Shown: one piece after another, positions 40,746 to 49,059 of the stretch
Numbering within the stretch: the first letter of the stretch is position 1
Layout of the letters: each line of letters starts with the position of its first letter
NCBI GenBank assembly: GCA_026129905.1
Contig: JAHCHE010000014.1
Coordinates: forward strand, 124,001 to 188,000
Length of the DNA stretch: 64,000 bases
DNA from: Bryobacteraceae bacterium
Lineage (GTDB): Bacteria; Acidobacteriota; Terriglobia; Bryobacterales; Bryobacteraceae
Direction: 5' to 3'
Position numbers and translations under genes: made by a program
Notes under the pieces: model-generated
What the model was told of the DNA's origin: nothing
Database searches by the model: none
What the model saw: the letters and a program-made list of their open reading frames with translations, nothing else

Positions 40746-43506
40746 GGTACTCACCAATGGCGTCGCGGACCCGGTCGCGCATCTGCCACGCGCTGACGCC
40801 ATCGCCGTTGCGCACCGACTCCCGCACGATCATCATGGTGACCTTGCGGGCCTGCGCGCGTTCGGCGGCCAGCCGCGAAAGCGCGCGCTCGCGGAGTGAA
40901 ATCGGGTGCACGTTGGCGCCCGCATCGAGGCTGGCGAGCAGCGGATCCAGCCGGAAGCGGGCGCGCGGAACGGGCGCCCCGATGGGCGAGTCGGGAAACA
41001 GAACCACTGCCCCATCCCCTTCGAGCGCCCGGCGCACGCGTTGGCGCAGGGCGCCGGCCACCGGCGTCAGGTCATCGTCGTCGTGGCCGAGCACCAGGGG
41101 CCTGAGCAGGAAAGCGAGCGGTTCGGGCAGGCCGTAGAGCGCCGATACCTCGGCGAAGCGGACATCGACGGGCAGGGCCGCGACCGCCACCAGCGGATCG
41201 AGCAGGCCCGACCGGTTCGCCACCAGCAGCGACGGTCTGCCCACTTCCAGCAGTTGGGCGCCCTGCGCCGCGAATCGCTGGCCGTGGAGCTTGAGAATCC
41301 ATTTCGACGCCCGCTTCACGACGGTCCGGTTGCCGTTGAGCCGGAACCAGGCGCCCGCCCCGCGCGCGATCAGCCAGGTGACGGCCGCTCTCCAGGCTCG
41401 GATCAGCGCGCCGCCGGCCCGGCGCAGGCCCAGCGCGCCCAGCGAGCCGACGTTTTCCACGCGCAGCTTCACGATTTGGAGCCACGGGGGACGTTTTCGC
41501 GACCGCAGCTTGTTCTTGAGGTGGCGCGAGCGGGTGTCGTTGCGGCGGATCTTGCCGTTGGCGGTCCGCGGCAGGCAGTCGGGCTCGACCAACTGGACGC
41601 GGTCGGGCGGCATGCCGAGATAATGATCCACCAGGCGGACGATTTCCGCCTCGATCCGCCGGAATTCCTCCTGGCTGGTCTCGTCCGTTTCGGCGGCCAC
41701 GATGAGGCGCTCGACGCCGGAGTCTCGGTCGGGGGCGCCGAAGGCGACCGCGGAACCCGGCATCACGCCGCGCACGTCGCCGATCGCGGCCTCTACGTCG
41801 AGCGGGCTCATGGTCCGTCCCGCTTTTCGGATCGAGTCGCGGCTACGGCCGCTGAAGTAGAACTCGCCGCCGGCCATATAGCCGTAGTCGCCGGAATCGA
41901 CCCAGCCGCCGGGACGAATCGAGGCCTCCGTGGCTTCGCGGTCCCGGTAGTAGCCCTGCATGGTCGCCGGGCCGCGGAACAGGAGGCGTCCCACCGCGCG
42001 CTCGGGCGTCTCGTCGCCGCTGTCGTCCTCCACGCGAATCTCCTGTCCCTGGATCGGTTCGCCGGTCGAGAAGAAGCAGAGCGAATGGGTCTCGTTGGGG
42101 GACGCCGGTTCGACGAAGCCGCGAGTCTCGAAAGGCGCCCGCTTGACGCGATCACGGACGGGAAGCCGGCCCGGCGGAGGCATGGTCAACGCCACTGTCG
42201 ATTCGGCTAGGCCGTAGCAGGGCAGGAAGGTTTCCGGCCGGAATCCAAAGTCGCGGAAGCGCTCCGTGAAGCGGTCGACGGTCTCGGGCAGGACCGGTTC
42301 GCCGGCGTTCACCGCCACGCGCCAGCAGCTCAGGTCGACGCCCTCGAGCGAAGGCAACGGGATGCGGCGCGTGCAGAGGTCGTAGGCGAAATTCGGGGCG
42401 GCCGATAGCGTGCCGCGGGAATCGTGGATGGCCCAGAACCAGCGCTCCGGCGCTTTGAGGAAATCGAGCGGCGAGAGGATGGTGACGGGGATGGCGTAGT
42501 ACAGGCTGAGCATCCAGCAGCCGATGAGTCCGAGGTCGCTATAGAGCGGAAGCCAGCTTACGACGGCGTCGCCGGGATTGATCTCCACGGCGGTCCCGAT
42601 GCCGCGCACATTGGCCAGGATGTTGGCATGGCTGAGCGCGACCCCCTTGGGATTGCCGGTGCTGCCGGAGGTGTACTGCAAGACGGCGGTCCGGGCGGTG
42701 CGCACGGAGCCTGCGCCGAGCCGCGCGCGGGACTTTCGCAAGGCCTTCACCGTGGTCACCTCGATCAACGAGGGAAGATTGACCCGAAGGATCTGCGTGA
42801 CCGGTTTGACGCGCTCGAAGGCGATCATGTAACGGATGCCGGCGTTGCGCAGCAGCGCGATCTGCTGGCGGACGTAGTCCTCGATTCGCTCGGGGCGGGT
42901 GGGCGGATAGACGGGGACGGGGATGCCGCCGGCGAGCATCGTGCCGAAGAATGAGAAGAAGAAACCCGAACAGCTTGGGAGCATGATGGCGACGGCATCG
43001 CCGTGCTGGAGCCCCAGGTCGGCCAGGCCCCCGGCGATGGCGGAAGCCTCCTCGTAGAGCTTGCCGTACGTGATGCCCTCGCCGGAGTCGCCTTCGAGGA
43101 GGTGGATCTGAATCCGGCCGGGATCCGCTTCGGCGTGGCGCACCAGGACGTCGATCAGCGTTTTCGCCGAGACAGGCTCCGGCAGGGCGTCGGCGCGCGG
43201 CGGCGTGATCCGGTACTTGCGGCCGGGCACGAGTTCCGGGCCTTCGAGGATCGCCTTGACCCAGGCGGCGGGCGTTTCGGAGCGCTCCGCCATGACCGGG
43301 TGCAATTCCACTTCGAAGCGGCTTTCGAACCGGACCAGAAGGTCCAGGAGGTCGGAACGACGGATGCCAAGCTCGGCGAAACTGGAGTCCGGCCGGAGGG
43401 ATTCGACGAGTTCGCCGGCGCCCTTGGCGCGCAACAGTTCGCCGACGGCCTCCAGGACCTGGGCTTCTATTTCCGCCTGCTCGAGCTTGCCTGTGGAGGT
43501 GGCCAA
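40738..43506 (-). CDS. Fatty acyl-AMP ligase fused to a PlsC-like acyltransferase domain
   Basis: A 922-residue three-part protein. Residues about 1-95 look like an acyl-carrier-protein fold (FAELGIRRSDLLDLLVRFES), but the usual D-S-L phosphopantetheine site is replaced by R-R-S. Residues about 105-650 are a fatty acyl-AMP ligase: LQYTSGSTGNPKGVALSHA, WLPLYSDLGLIG, YGLAESTVALT, SGDYGY and SGRSRDSIRKAG. Residues about 700-880 resemble PlsC-type acyltransferases with LLVANRSGLLDPL and VVLFPDSPIGAP, yet the catalytic His of the HX4D motif is Arg (codon at 41212-41214). The protein would activate fatty acids as acyl-adenylates; the acyltransferase part may only bind acyl chains. It leads a five-gene operon. 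Confidence 0.85.
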   Translation of the reverse strand: MATSTGKLEQAEIEAQVLEAVGELLRAKGAGELVESLRPDSSFAELGIRRSDLLDLLVRFESRFEVELHPVMAERSETPAAWVKAILEGPELVPGRKYRITPPRADALPEPVSAKTLIDVLVRHAEADPGRIQIHLLEGDSGEGITYGKLYEEASAIAGGLADLGLQHGDAVAIMLPSCSGFFFSFFGTMLAGGIPVPVYPPTRPERIEDYVRQQIALLRNAGIRYMIAFERVKPVTQILRVNLPSLIEVTTVKALRKSRARLGAGSVRTARTAVLQYTSGSTGNPKGVALSHANILANVRGIGTAVEINPGDAVVSWLPLYSDLGLIGCWMLSLYYAIPVTILSPLDFLKAPERWFWAIHDSRGTLSAAPNFAYDLCTRRIPLPSLEGVDLSCWRVAVNAGEPVLPETVDRFTERFRDFGFRPETFLPCYGLAESTVALTMPPPGRLPVRDRVKRAPFETRGFVEPASPNETHSLCFFSTGEPIQGQEIRVEDDSGDETPERAVGRLLFRGPATMQGYYRDREATEASIRPGGWVDSGDYGYMAGGEFYFSGRSRDSIRKAGRTMSPLDVEAAIGDVRGVMPGSAVAFGAPDRDSGVERLIVAAETDETSQEEFRRIEAEIVRLVDHYLGMPPDRVQLVEPDCLPRTANGKIRRNDTRSRHLKNKLRSRKRPPWLQIVKLRVENVGSLGALGLRRAGGALIRAWRAAVTWLIARGAGAWFRLNGNRTVVKRASKWILKLHGQRFAAQGAQLLEVGRPSLLVANRSGLLDPLVAVAALPVDVRFAEVSALYGLPEPLAFLLRPLVLGHDDDDLTPVAGALRQRVRRALEGDGAVVLFPDSPIGAPVPRARFRLDPLLASLDAGANVHPISLRERALSRLAAERAQARKVTMMIVRESVRNGDGVSAWQMRDRVRDAIGEYRA

Positions 43507-43546
43507 TTTATCCCTCTCATTCTAGCCCGGACCTCTCATCGGTTTG

Positions 43547-43600
43547 CCGGCGCAAGAGTCCCCGCGAGTGTGGACTCGGCCCGCTGAGAGCGCGCGCCAC
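43547..43600 (-). repeat. Dispersed intergenic repeat, copy 2
   Basis: Reverse complement of this 54-bp segment matches 29342-29395 at 46 of 54 positions. It occupies the 96-nt gap between the acyl-AMP ligase start and the DinB-like gene stop, ending 2 nt from the latter. Confidence 0.75.
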
Positions 43601-43602
43601 GA

Positions 43603-44208
43603 CTATCGGCTGGGGTAGTTCGGGGCGGCTTTGACTTCGCGGATTTGCGCGACGTGGCGCTCCGAGTGCGCGGAGATGAGGAGAATCCACTGATAGGCGT
43701 CGAGTTCGCCCACCGCTGGGTGCGGGGCGAAATGGTCGCGCAGGGAGGCGTCGGTGTTGTCGGCGAAGGCGATGGTCCGGCCGCGGCTCTGCTTGAAATG
43801 AGCGATAAGGTCTTCGCGGGTGGACCACTTGCCGGCGGGCCTCAGAAATTCGGGCGCCTGCGCCCTGACGGCGCGGTCGGGGATCGCATCGAGGACTTGG
43901 GCGTCCTTGGCGCGCTGGGCCTCGGTATTCTTCGACGGGTCCGGCGGCGATTTCAACACTTTTTCGGAAACGAGCTGGAACAAGGCGTCTTCGCTGAGGG
44001 CGATATGCTCGGCGCATTCGGCGATCGACCAGCGGTCGGGGCCGGGTTTGAAGTTCCACTGGGCGCCGGAGAGGTCGGCGACCTCGTCGAGAAACATCTT
44101 GCGGGAGGCGTGGAGGCTGCTGAGGGCGCGGTCGCGTTCGCCCCGGGTAAGAGGTCCGGCGACGAGCGCCGCCGCCGCGAGGGTGAGAACGATAGCTGTG
44201 CGGTTCAT
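43603..44208 (-). CDS. Exported DinB-like (DUF664) four-helix protein
   Basis: A 201-residue protein with a signal peptide (about 1-20), unusual for DinB proteins. The four-helix DinB fold is marked by the metal-ligand positions AECAEHIALSE (about 64-74) and SAHSERHVAQI near residue 180, giving the His triad. WSIAECAEH is the typical DinB_2 start of helix 2. Related proteins include bacillithiol/mycothiol transferases and enzymes of unknown reaction. It stands alone between the lipid operon and the divergent response regulator. Confidence 0.75.
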   Translation of the reverse strand: MNRTAIVLTLAAAALVAGPLTRGERDRALSSLHASRKMFLDEVADLSGAQWNFKPGPDRWSIAECAEHIALSEDALFQLVSEKVLKSPPDPSKNTEAQRAKDAQVLDAIPDRAVRAQAPEFLRPAGKWSTREDLIAHFKQSRGRTIAFADNTDASLRDHFAPHPAVGELDAYQWILLISAHSERHVAQIREVKAAPNYPSR

Positions 44209-44304
44209 CTTATTACCAGCGGGTTAATGTACTATTCCATCCGGGATTCCTAAATCTTACACCGGTTCCGCCCGATAAGACGCAGAGGAACTCTCAACTT
44301 TCTC

Positions 44305-45459
44305 ATGCGTCTCGAAGTCGCTAGCAAACTAAACCCGGCGCTGACGGAGATTCCCGCCGCGAGCATCGCGCCGGCGCGCACCATGCTGGATTGGACTCCG
44401 GAATGCGATGCCGCGGGGAACAGGCCGACCATTCTGATTGTAGACGCGGAGGACATTAACCGCCGCGTCCTCAAGGCGATGCTTCGGGCCGCGCCGTACC
44501 GCCTCCTGGAGGCGATCCGGCCTACGGAGGCTCTCGCGATGCTGGAAGCCGAGCGCGTGGACCTGATCGTCATCGACCTGGTGTTGCCGGAGTACAGCGG
44601 GGCGGAGTTGTGCCGGCGGATCAAATCCGACCGGCGGACTCAGTTTGTTCCTATCCTTATGCTGGCGAATGTACCCGGCGTAGAGAATGAAATCGACAGC
44701 ATTGCCGCGGGGGCGGACGAGTTCCTGATGAAACCGCTCCACCCGGAGGTGGTACGAACGCGAATCAAGGCCCTGTTGCGGAACAAAGCCGCGGTGGACT
44801 CGCTGGAGGAAGCCGAGACGATCCTGTTCGCGCTGGCGCAGGCGGTGGAGGCGCGCGATAAGTACACCAGCGGCCATTGCCAGCGGCTCGCATATTACGC
44901 CGTTCGTCTTGGCCGTGCCCTGGGACTGCTGGACTATCAGCTCACCGCGCTTCACCGAGGCGGCTATCTGCACGACATCGGGAAGGTAGCGGTTCCGGAC
45001 GCGGTGCTGTTCAAGCAAGGCGGGTTAAACGAGCAGGAGTGGGAACTGATGCGAGCTCACGCGGTGAGAGGCGAGGAGATCTGCCGTCCCATGAAGACGC
45101 TCGCGCCGGTACTGCCGATCATCCGAAGCCACCATGAGCGCTGGGACGGCACGGGGTACCCCGACGGCCTGAAGGGGGAACAGATACCCCTCCTGGCGCG
45201 GATTCTCCAGATTGCCGACATCTACGACGCGCTTACGACGGCGCGCCCGTACAAGCCGGCTTACCCGCGGGACGAGGCGCTGACGACGCTGGAAGAGGAA
45301 GCCCGGCGCGGCTGGCGGGACCTCGAGCTGGTCTCCCTGTTCCGCGAGACGGTATGCGGCTACGGCGCCTTTCCGGACCCGGCTTTGGCGGCCAGCCTGC
45401 CGCTGGCCTCGCCGCTCACCCTGTCGCTCGAGAACATGCGGCGGGAAGTCTCCCGGTAG
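44305..45459 (+). CDS. Response regulator with HD-GYP domain (c-di-GMP phosphodiesterase)
   Basis: A 384-residue protein. After about 40 residues a receiver domain (about 42-160) shows TILIVDAED, the phospho-acceptor Asp in LIVIDLVLPEYSG and the conserved Lys in FLMKPLHP. The HD-GYP domain (about 175-340) carries SGHCQRLAYY, GYLHDIGKVAVPD, HHERWDGTGYPDGLKG and ILQIADIYDALTT, all metal and GYP residues present, so c-di-GMP hydrolysis is expected. The start at 44305 lacks a clear ribosome site; an ATG at 44382 would shorten the N-terminus without touching the receiver. No cognate histidine kinase is adjacent. Confidence 0.87.
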   Translation: MRLEVASKLNPALTEIPAASIAPARTMLDWTPECDAAGNRPTILIVDAEDINRRVLKAMLRAAPYRLLEAIRPTEALAMLEAERVDLIVIDLVLPEYSGAELCRRIKSDRRTQFVPILMLANVPGVENEIDSIAAGADEFLMKPLHPEVVRTRIKALLRNKAAVDSLEEAETILFALAQAVEARDKYTSGHCQRLAYYAVRLGRALGLLDYQLTALHRGGYLHDIGKVAVPDAVLFKQGGLNEQEWELMRAHAVRGEEICRPMKTLAPVLPIIRSHHERWDGTGYPDGLKGEQIPLLARILQIADIYDALTTARPYKPAYPRDEALTTLEEEARRGWRDLELVSLFRETVCGYGAFPDPALAASLPLASPLTLSLENMRREVSR

Positions 45460-45531
45460 CGCTCCGCCGGGGCGGCGCTTGCCAGGCGGGAGTTTGCACA
45501 TTGGCGGGCGGCGTGGATCTCCGATTCAGAG

Positions 45532-45667
45532 GTGGGGCGAACCTCCAGGTTTGCGAGCCGGTTTTCCAACCGGCTTTTGAGCCGGTTTTCCAACCGGCTT
45601 GCGCGGGCTCCTAGTCGCGTTTAAAGCCGGCATCAAGCCGGCTTGCCAGCGTGGACGCTCGCCCCAC
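45532..45667. repeat. Compound palindromic element (MITE-like intergenic repeat)
   Basis: A 136-bp element bounded by perfect 9-bp inverted ends (gtggggcga / tcgccccac). Inside are two copies of a 22-bp palindromic unit 24 bp apart (45555-45576 and 45579-45600; stem agccggtt/aaccggct) and a third palindrome (45624-45644; aagccggc/gccggctt). It fills most of the gap between the HD-GYP gene and ccmE. It encodes no protein. Confidence 0.7.
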
Positions 45668-45750
45668 GTCAGCCGATCCATGGGGCTCCCCGAAGGCAGC
45701 GGGGCCAGGGTTATACTGGAGGCATAGTTATACACCCGAAAAGAGGGCAG

Positions 45751-46176
45751 ATGAAGACCTATACGAAATTCGCGGTCCTAATTGTGGCTGTCATCGGGAC
45801 TCTGGTCTGGCTGGCGATGGGCGGGATCAACGAGTCGAGCACGTATTACAAGGAAATCGCCGAACTGGAGCACATGGGCGATCAGGCCATGGGCAAGCGC
45901 CTCCGCGTCGGGGGCGACGTCGAGCCCGGGTCGATCCTCCGGGACGGACGGCAGGTGCACTTCGTTTTGACGCAGGAAAACCACCGGCTGCGCGTGGTGT
46001 ACGAAGGCAGCGATCCACTTCCGGATACGTTCCGGGACCGGGCCCAGGCGCTGGCGGATGGCAAGATGGGTTCCGACGGGGTGTTTCGAGCCAGTAAGAT
46101 TCAGGCGAAGTGCGCCTCCAAGTACGAGGCCCAACCGGGGACGGCGCCGGCAAGCCGCGCTCCGGCTTCGTCCTAG
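45751..46176 (+). CDS. ccmE: CcmE haem chaperone, CxxxY variant
   Basis: A 141-residue periplasmic haem chaperone. One N-terminal membrane anchor (about 5-24) is followed by an OB-fold (GKRLRVGGDVEPGSILRDGR, VHFVLT, LRVVYEGSDPLPDTFRDRAQALADG). CcmE normally binds haem covalently through His in HxxxY; here the motif reads AKCASKY, so Cys121 (codon 46111-46113) replaces His and Tyr125 is kept. Such CxxxY forms are known from archaea and some Desulfovibrio-type systems. It is the first gene of the ccm operon, preceded by AGAGGG 6-11 nt before the ATG. Confidence 0.88.
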   Translation: MKTYTKFAVLIVAVIGTLVWLAMGGINESSTYYKEIAELEHMGDQAMGKRLRVGGDVEPGSILRDGRQVHFVLTQENHRLRVVYEGSDPLPDTFRDRAQALADGKMGSDGVFRASKIQAKCASKYEAQPGTAPASRAPASS

Positions 46177-46185
46177 AGACTGACT

Positions 46186-48198
46186 ATGGAAAATCTGGGG
46201 TCGTTGGCGATTCTGCTCGCCTTCTGTTTCTCGATCTACGCCATCGCGGGGTCGATCGTAGGCAAACTGAAGAGCAAGCCCTTCCTGGTAATTAGCGCCG
46301 AGCGCGCGGTCTACGTCATCTGGTTCCTGCTGACGTTCGCTTCCGCGTGCCTGGTTTACGCGCTGATGACGGGGGATTTCCGCCTGGCGTACGTGGCTTC
46401 GCACACCAACCGCGACATGCCGCTGGCGTACAAGTTCGCCGCCTGGTGGGGCGGACAGGAAGGCTCGCTGCTGTTCTGGGCGTGGATCCTTTCAACGTAT
46501 TCGGCGGTGGTGATCTACACCAACCGGACCCGGTTCCGGGACATGATGCCGTACGTAACGGCGACGCTGATGGTGACGCAGTGCTTCTTCCTGCTGCTGA
46601 TCAGCTCGATCGCGATGCCGTTCAAGGTGCTGGCCGTGGGCCGGGAAGTGATCGGGGTTCCGGACGGCAACGGGCTGAATCCGCTGCTGCAGTACTGGGC
46701 GATGGCGATTCACCCGCCGATGCTGTACCTGGGCTATGTCGGCTTCATCGTTCCGTTCGCGTTCGCGATGGGGTCGCTGATCACGCGGCAGCCGGGCGAC
46801 GCCTGGATACACACCACGCGGCGGTGGACGCTGATCACGTGGGGCTTCCAGAGCGCGGGCATCCTGCTGGGCGCGGGCTGGGCGTACGCGGTGCTGGGCT
46901 GGGGCGGCTACTGGGCGTGGGATCCGGTGGAGAACGCGTCGCTGCTTCCGTGGATCACGGCGACGGCGTTTCTGCACTCGGTGATGATGCAGGAAAAGAA
47001 GGGCATGATGAAGGTCTGGAACATGGTCCTCATCACGGCCACGTACCTGCTGTGCATCTTCGGGACGTTCCTCACGCGGTCCGGCGTGGTGAGCTCGGTA
47101 CATGCCTTCGCGCAGTCGCCGATCGGCATGTACTTCGTGACGTTCCTCACCATACAGATCGCCGCGACCGCCTACCTGATCCTGGACCGCCTGGATTACC
47201 TCAAGAGCGAGGCGCGACTGGAAAGCGTGGTCTCGCGGGAATCGTCGTTCCTGTTTAACAATCTGATCCTGCTGGCGAGCTGCTTCGCGGTGTTGTGGGG
47301 GACCCTGTTCCCTGTGATCTCCGAAGCGGTGACAGGCGAGAAGATCAGCGTCGGCGAGCCGTTCTTCAACCGGGTGAATATTCCGATCGGCCTGTTTCTG
47401 CTGTTCCTCACCGGCGTGGGGCCGCTGATCGCGTGGCGGCGCAGCTCGCTGGAGAGCCTGCGGCGGGCGTTCCTGTGGCCGCTGATCGCCGGCTTTGCGA
47501 CGGCGGCGATTCTGCTGGCGGCGGGCGTCCATCATTTCTACGCGCTGATGTCGTTCGGACTGTCGGTGTTCGTCACCTGGACGATCGGGTCGGAGTTTCT
47601 GAAGGGGTCGCAGGCGATCCGCGCAAAGACGCGCCGCAACTGGCTGGCGGCGATGGTGGAGTTGACGCACCGGAACACCCGGCGCTACGGCGGCTACATC
47701 GTACACATGGGCATTGTGCTGATGTTCATCGGCTTCACCGGCGCGGCGTTCAACCACGACACGACGGCCGAGGTGAAGGTGGGCGACGAGATGCGGCTGG
47801 GCCACTACCAGATGAAGATCTCCGAAGTGAGCGAGGGGCGGACGTCGAACTACGAGTGGCACCGGGCCTCGGTGGAGGTCTACCGGGACGGCTCGCACCT
47901 GGGCACGCTGCACCCGGAACGGCGGTTCTTCATGTCGAGCCAGCAGGGCACCTCGGAGGTGTCCATCCGGCGGCGGCTGAACGAAGATCTGTACCTCAAC
48001 TTCGCCGGCATGTCCCAAGACAATCAGCGGGCGGTAATCCAGGCCTACGTGTTTCCGCTGGTGAGCTGGATCTGGATCGGCACGCTGGTTCTTTTCCTCG
48101 GCACGGTGGTGTGCCTGATACCGAGCAAACAGCGACTACAATACGCGCGCACGGAAGTGCTGGGAATGGTGGACACGAATGTTCCGGTTCGCCCGTAG
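46186..48198 (+). CDS. ccmF: CcmF cytochrome c haem lyase subunit
   Basis: A 670-residue polytopic membrane protein. The haem-handling WWD domain is present as WGGYWAWDPVENASLLPW (about 238-255), with conserved periplasmic His residues such as MAIHPPMLYLGY and the SVHAFAQSP loop. About 14 hydrophobic segments and a C-terminal periplasmic domain (about 520-630) match the family. CcmF takes haem from CcmE and, with CcmH, attaches it to CxxCH cysteines of apocytochromes. It follows ccmE by 9 nt and overlaps ccmH by 20 nt. Confidence 0.93.
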   Translation: MENLGSLAILLAFCFSIYAIAGSIVGKLKSKPFLVISAERAVYVIWFLLTFASACLVYALMTGDFRLAYVASHTNRDMPLAYKFAAWWGGQEGSLLFWAWILSTYSAVVIYTNRTRFRDMMPYVTATLMVTQCFFLLLISSIAMPFKVLAVGREVIGVPDGNGLNPLLQYWAMAIHPPMLYLGYVGFIVPFAFAMGSLITRQPGDAWIHTTRRWTLITWGFQSAGILLGAGWAYAVLGWGGYWAWDPVENASLLPWITATAFLHSVMMQEKKGMMKVWNMVLITATYLLCIFGTFLTRSGVVSSVHAFAQSPIGMYFVTFLTIQIAATAYLILDRLDYLKSEARLESVVSRESSFLFNNLILLASCFAVLWGTLFPVISEAVTGEKISVGEPFFNRVNIPIGLFLLFLTGVGPLIAWRRSSLESLRRAFLWPLIAGFATAAILLAAGVHHFYALMSFGLSVFVTWTIGSEFLKGSQAIRAKTRRNWLAAMVELTHRNTRRYGGYIVHMGIVLMFIGFTGAAFNHDTTAEVKVGDEMRLGHYQMKISEVSEGRTSNYEWHRASVEVYRDGSHLGTLHPERRFFMSSQQGTSEVSIRRRLNEDLYLNFAGMSQDNQRAVIQAYVFPLVSWIWIGTLVLFLGTVVCLIPSKQRLQYARTEVLGMVDTNVPVRP

Positions 48199-48652
48199 GG
48201 TGCTCCCACTCCTGATCGCGGCGGCTGCGCTGGCGCAACAGCCCACGCCGCTGGTGAACCCGGAGGTGCGCCGCATAGGAGAACAACTGCGCTGCATGTG
48301 CGGCTCCTGCGTCTACACGCTGACAAGCTGCAACATGCTGAGTTGCAGCGGCGCGGAGTCCGGGCGGGCCAAGCTGCTGGCGATGGTGGAGAAGGGGCTG
48401 ACCGAAGAAGAGATCAAGGCGGAATTCGTCAGGGCGCATGGCGTGATGGTCCTCACCAAGCCGCCGGCCGAAGGCTTCAATCTGGTAGGCTGGGTGATGC
48501 CGTTCGTCGCCCTCATTGGCGGTCTTTTTATCGTCTGGTGGGTCATCAAGCGATTCCTGCAACGGCCCGCGACCGCGCCGGCGGGCGGCGACGACGAGTT
48601 GTTTTCGCGCTACCAGAGCCGCATTGAGCAGGACCTGACAAAACTCGATTAA
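48179..48652 (+). CDS. ccmH: CcmH-like thiol reductant, Cys-rich variant
   Basis: A 157-residue protein with a signal peptide (about 1-19), a short periplasmic helical bundle and a C-terminal membrane anchor (about 103-123). Where classical CcmH has LRCxxC, this one reads LRCMCGSC and then SCNMLSC, giving five closely spaced Cys. Such forms occur with CxxxY-type CcmE. CcmH keeps apocytochrome cysteines reduced and works with CcmF. The gene overlaps ccmF by 20 nt and abuts the next gene (TAATG). Confidence 0.85.
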   Translation: MFRFARRVLPLLIAAAALAQQPTPLVNPEVRRIGEQLRCMCGSCVYTLTSCNMLSCSGAESGRAKLLAMVEKGLTEEEIKAEFVRAHGVMVLTKPPAEGFNLVGWVMPFVALIGGLFIVWWVIKRFLQRPATAPAGGDDELFSRYQSRIEQDLTKLD

Positions 48653-49059
48653 TGACACTGTTTGTTGCCGCGCTGCTCATCGTCGGAGCGGTGGTCTTCG
48701 TGCTGCTTGTTCGGGCGAAAGATCTTCCCAAGCCGGCGCCGGTTTCCCCCGTTCAACACCTGGACGAGAGAAAGGCGCGCATTTACGAAGGCCTCCGGGA
48801 CTTGCAGTTCGAATACCGGGTGGGCAAGCTGTCGGACGAGGACTATCAAAAGACGAAGCTCGATTTGCAGAAAGACCTGGCCCGGGTGATGGCGGAGATC
48901 GACGCGGTACTCGGCCGGGCCGGCGTGAAGGGAAAAGCCGTGCCCGCGCGCGTCGCGCCGCCCCCCGGACGGTTGTGCCCCCATTGCGGCGCGAAATTCG
49001 ACAAAGAGATGAAATTCTGCGGAGAGTGCGGCAAGCCGATGCGGGAGGCCACCGCATGA
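48652..49059 (+). CDS. CcmI-like membrane protein with zinc ribbon
   Basis: A 135-residue protein. One N-terminal membrane helix (about 3-20) is followed by a coiled-coil segment typical of the CcmI N-terminus (RKARIYEGLRDLQFEYRVGKLSDEDYQKTK, given here only as its start LRDLQFEYRVGKLSDEDY) and ends in a zinc ribbon with two CxxC pairs (LCPHCGAKF and FCGECGKP, about 107-130). CcmI helps CcmF/H recruit apocytochrome; the zinc ribbon in place of the TPR part is a variation. It overlaps the ccmH stop and the next start (ATGA). Confidence 0.75.
   Translation: MTLFVAALLIVGAVVFVLLVRAKDLPKPAPVSPVQHLDERKARIYEGLRDLQFEYRVGKLSDEDYQKTKLDLQKDLARVMAEIDAVLGRAGVKGKAVPARVAPPPGRLCPHCGAKFDKEMKFCGECGKPMREATA

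Noticed and set aside
45555-45644. Evenly spaced palindromic units as a CRISPR array
   Set aside because: Only two exact units with a 2-bp gap and no unique spacers; better explained as a palindromic intergenic element.
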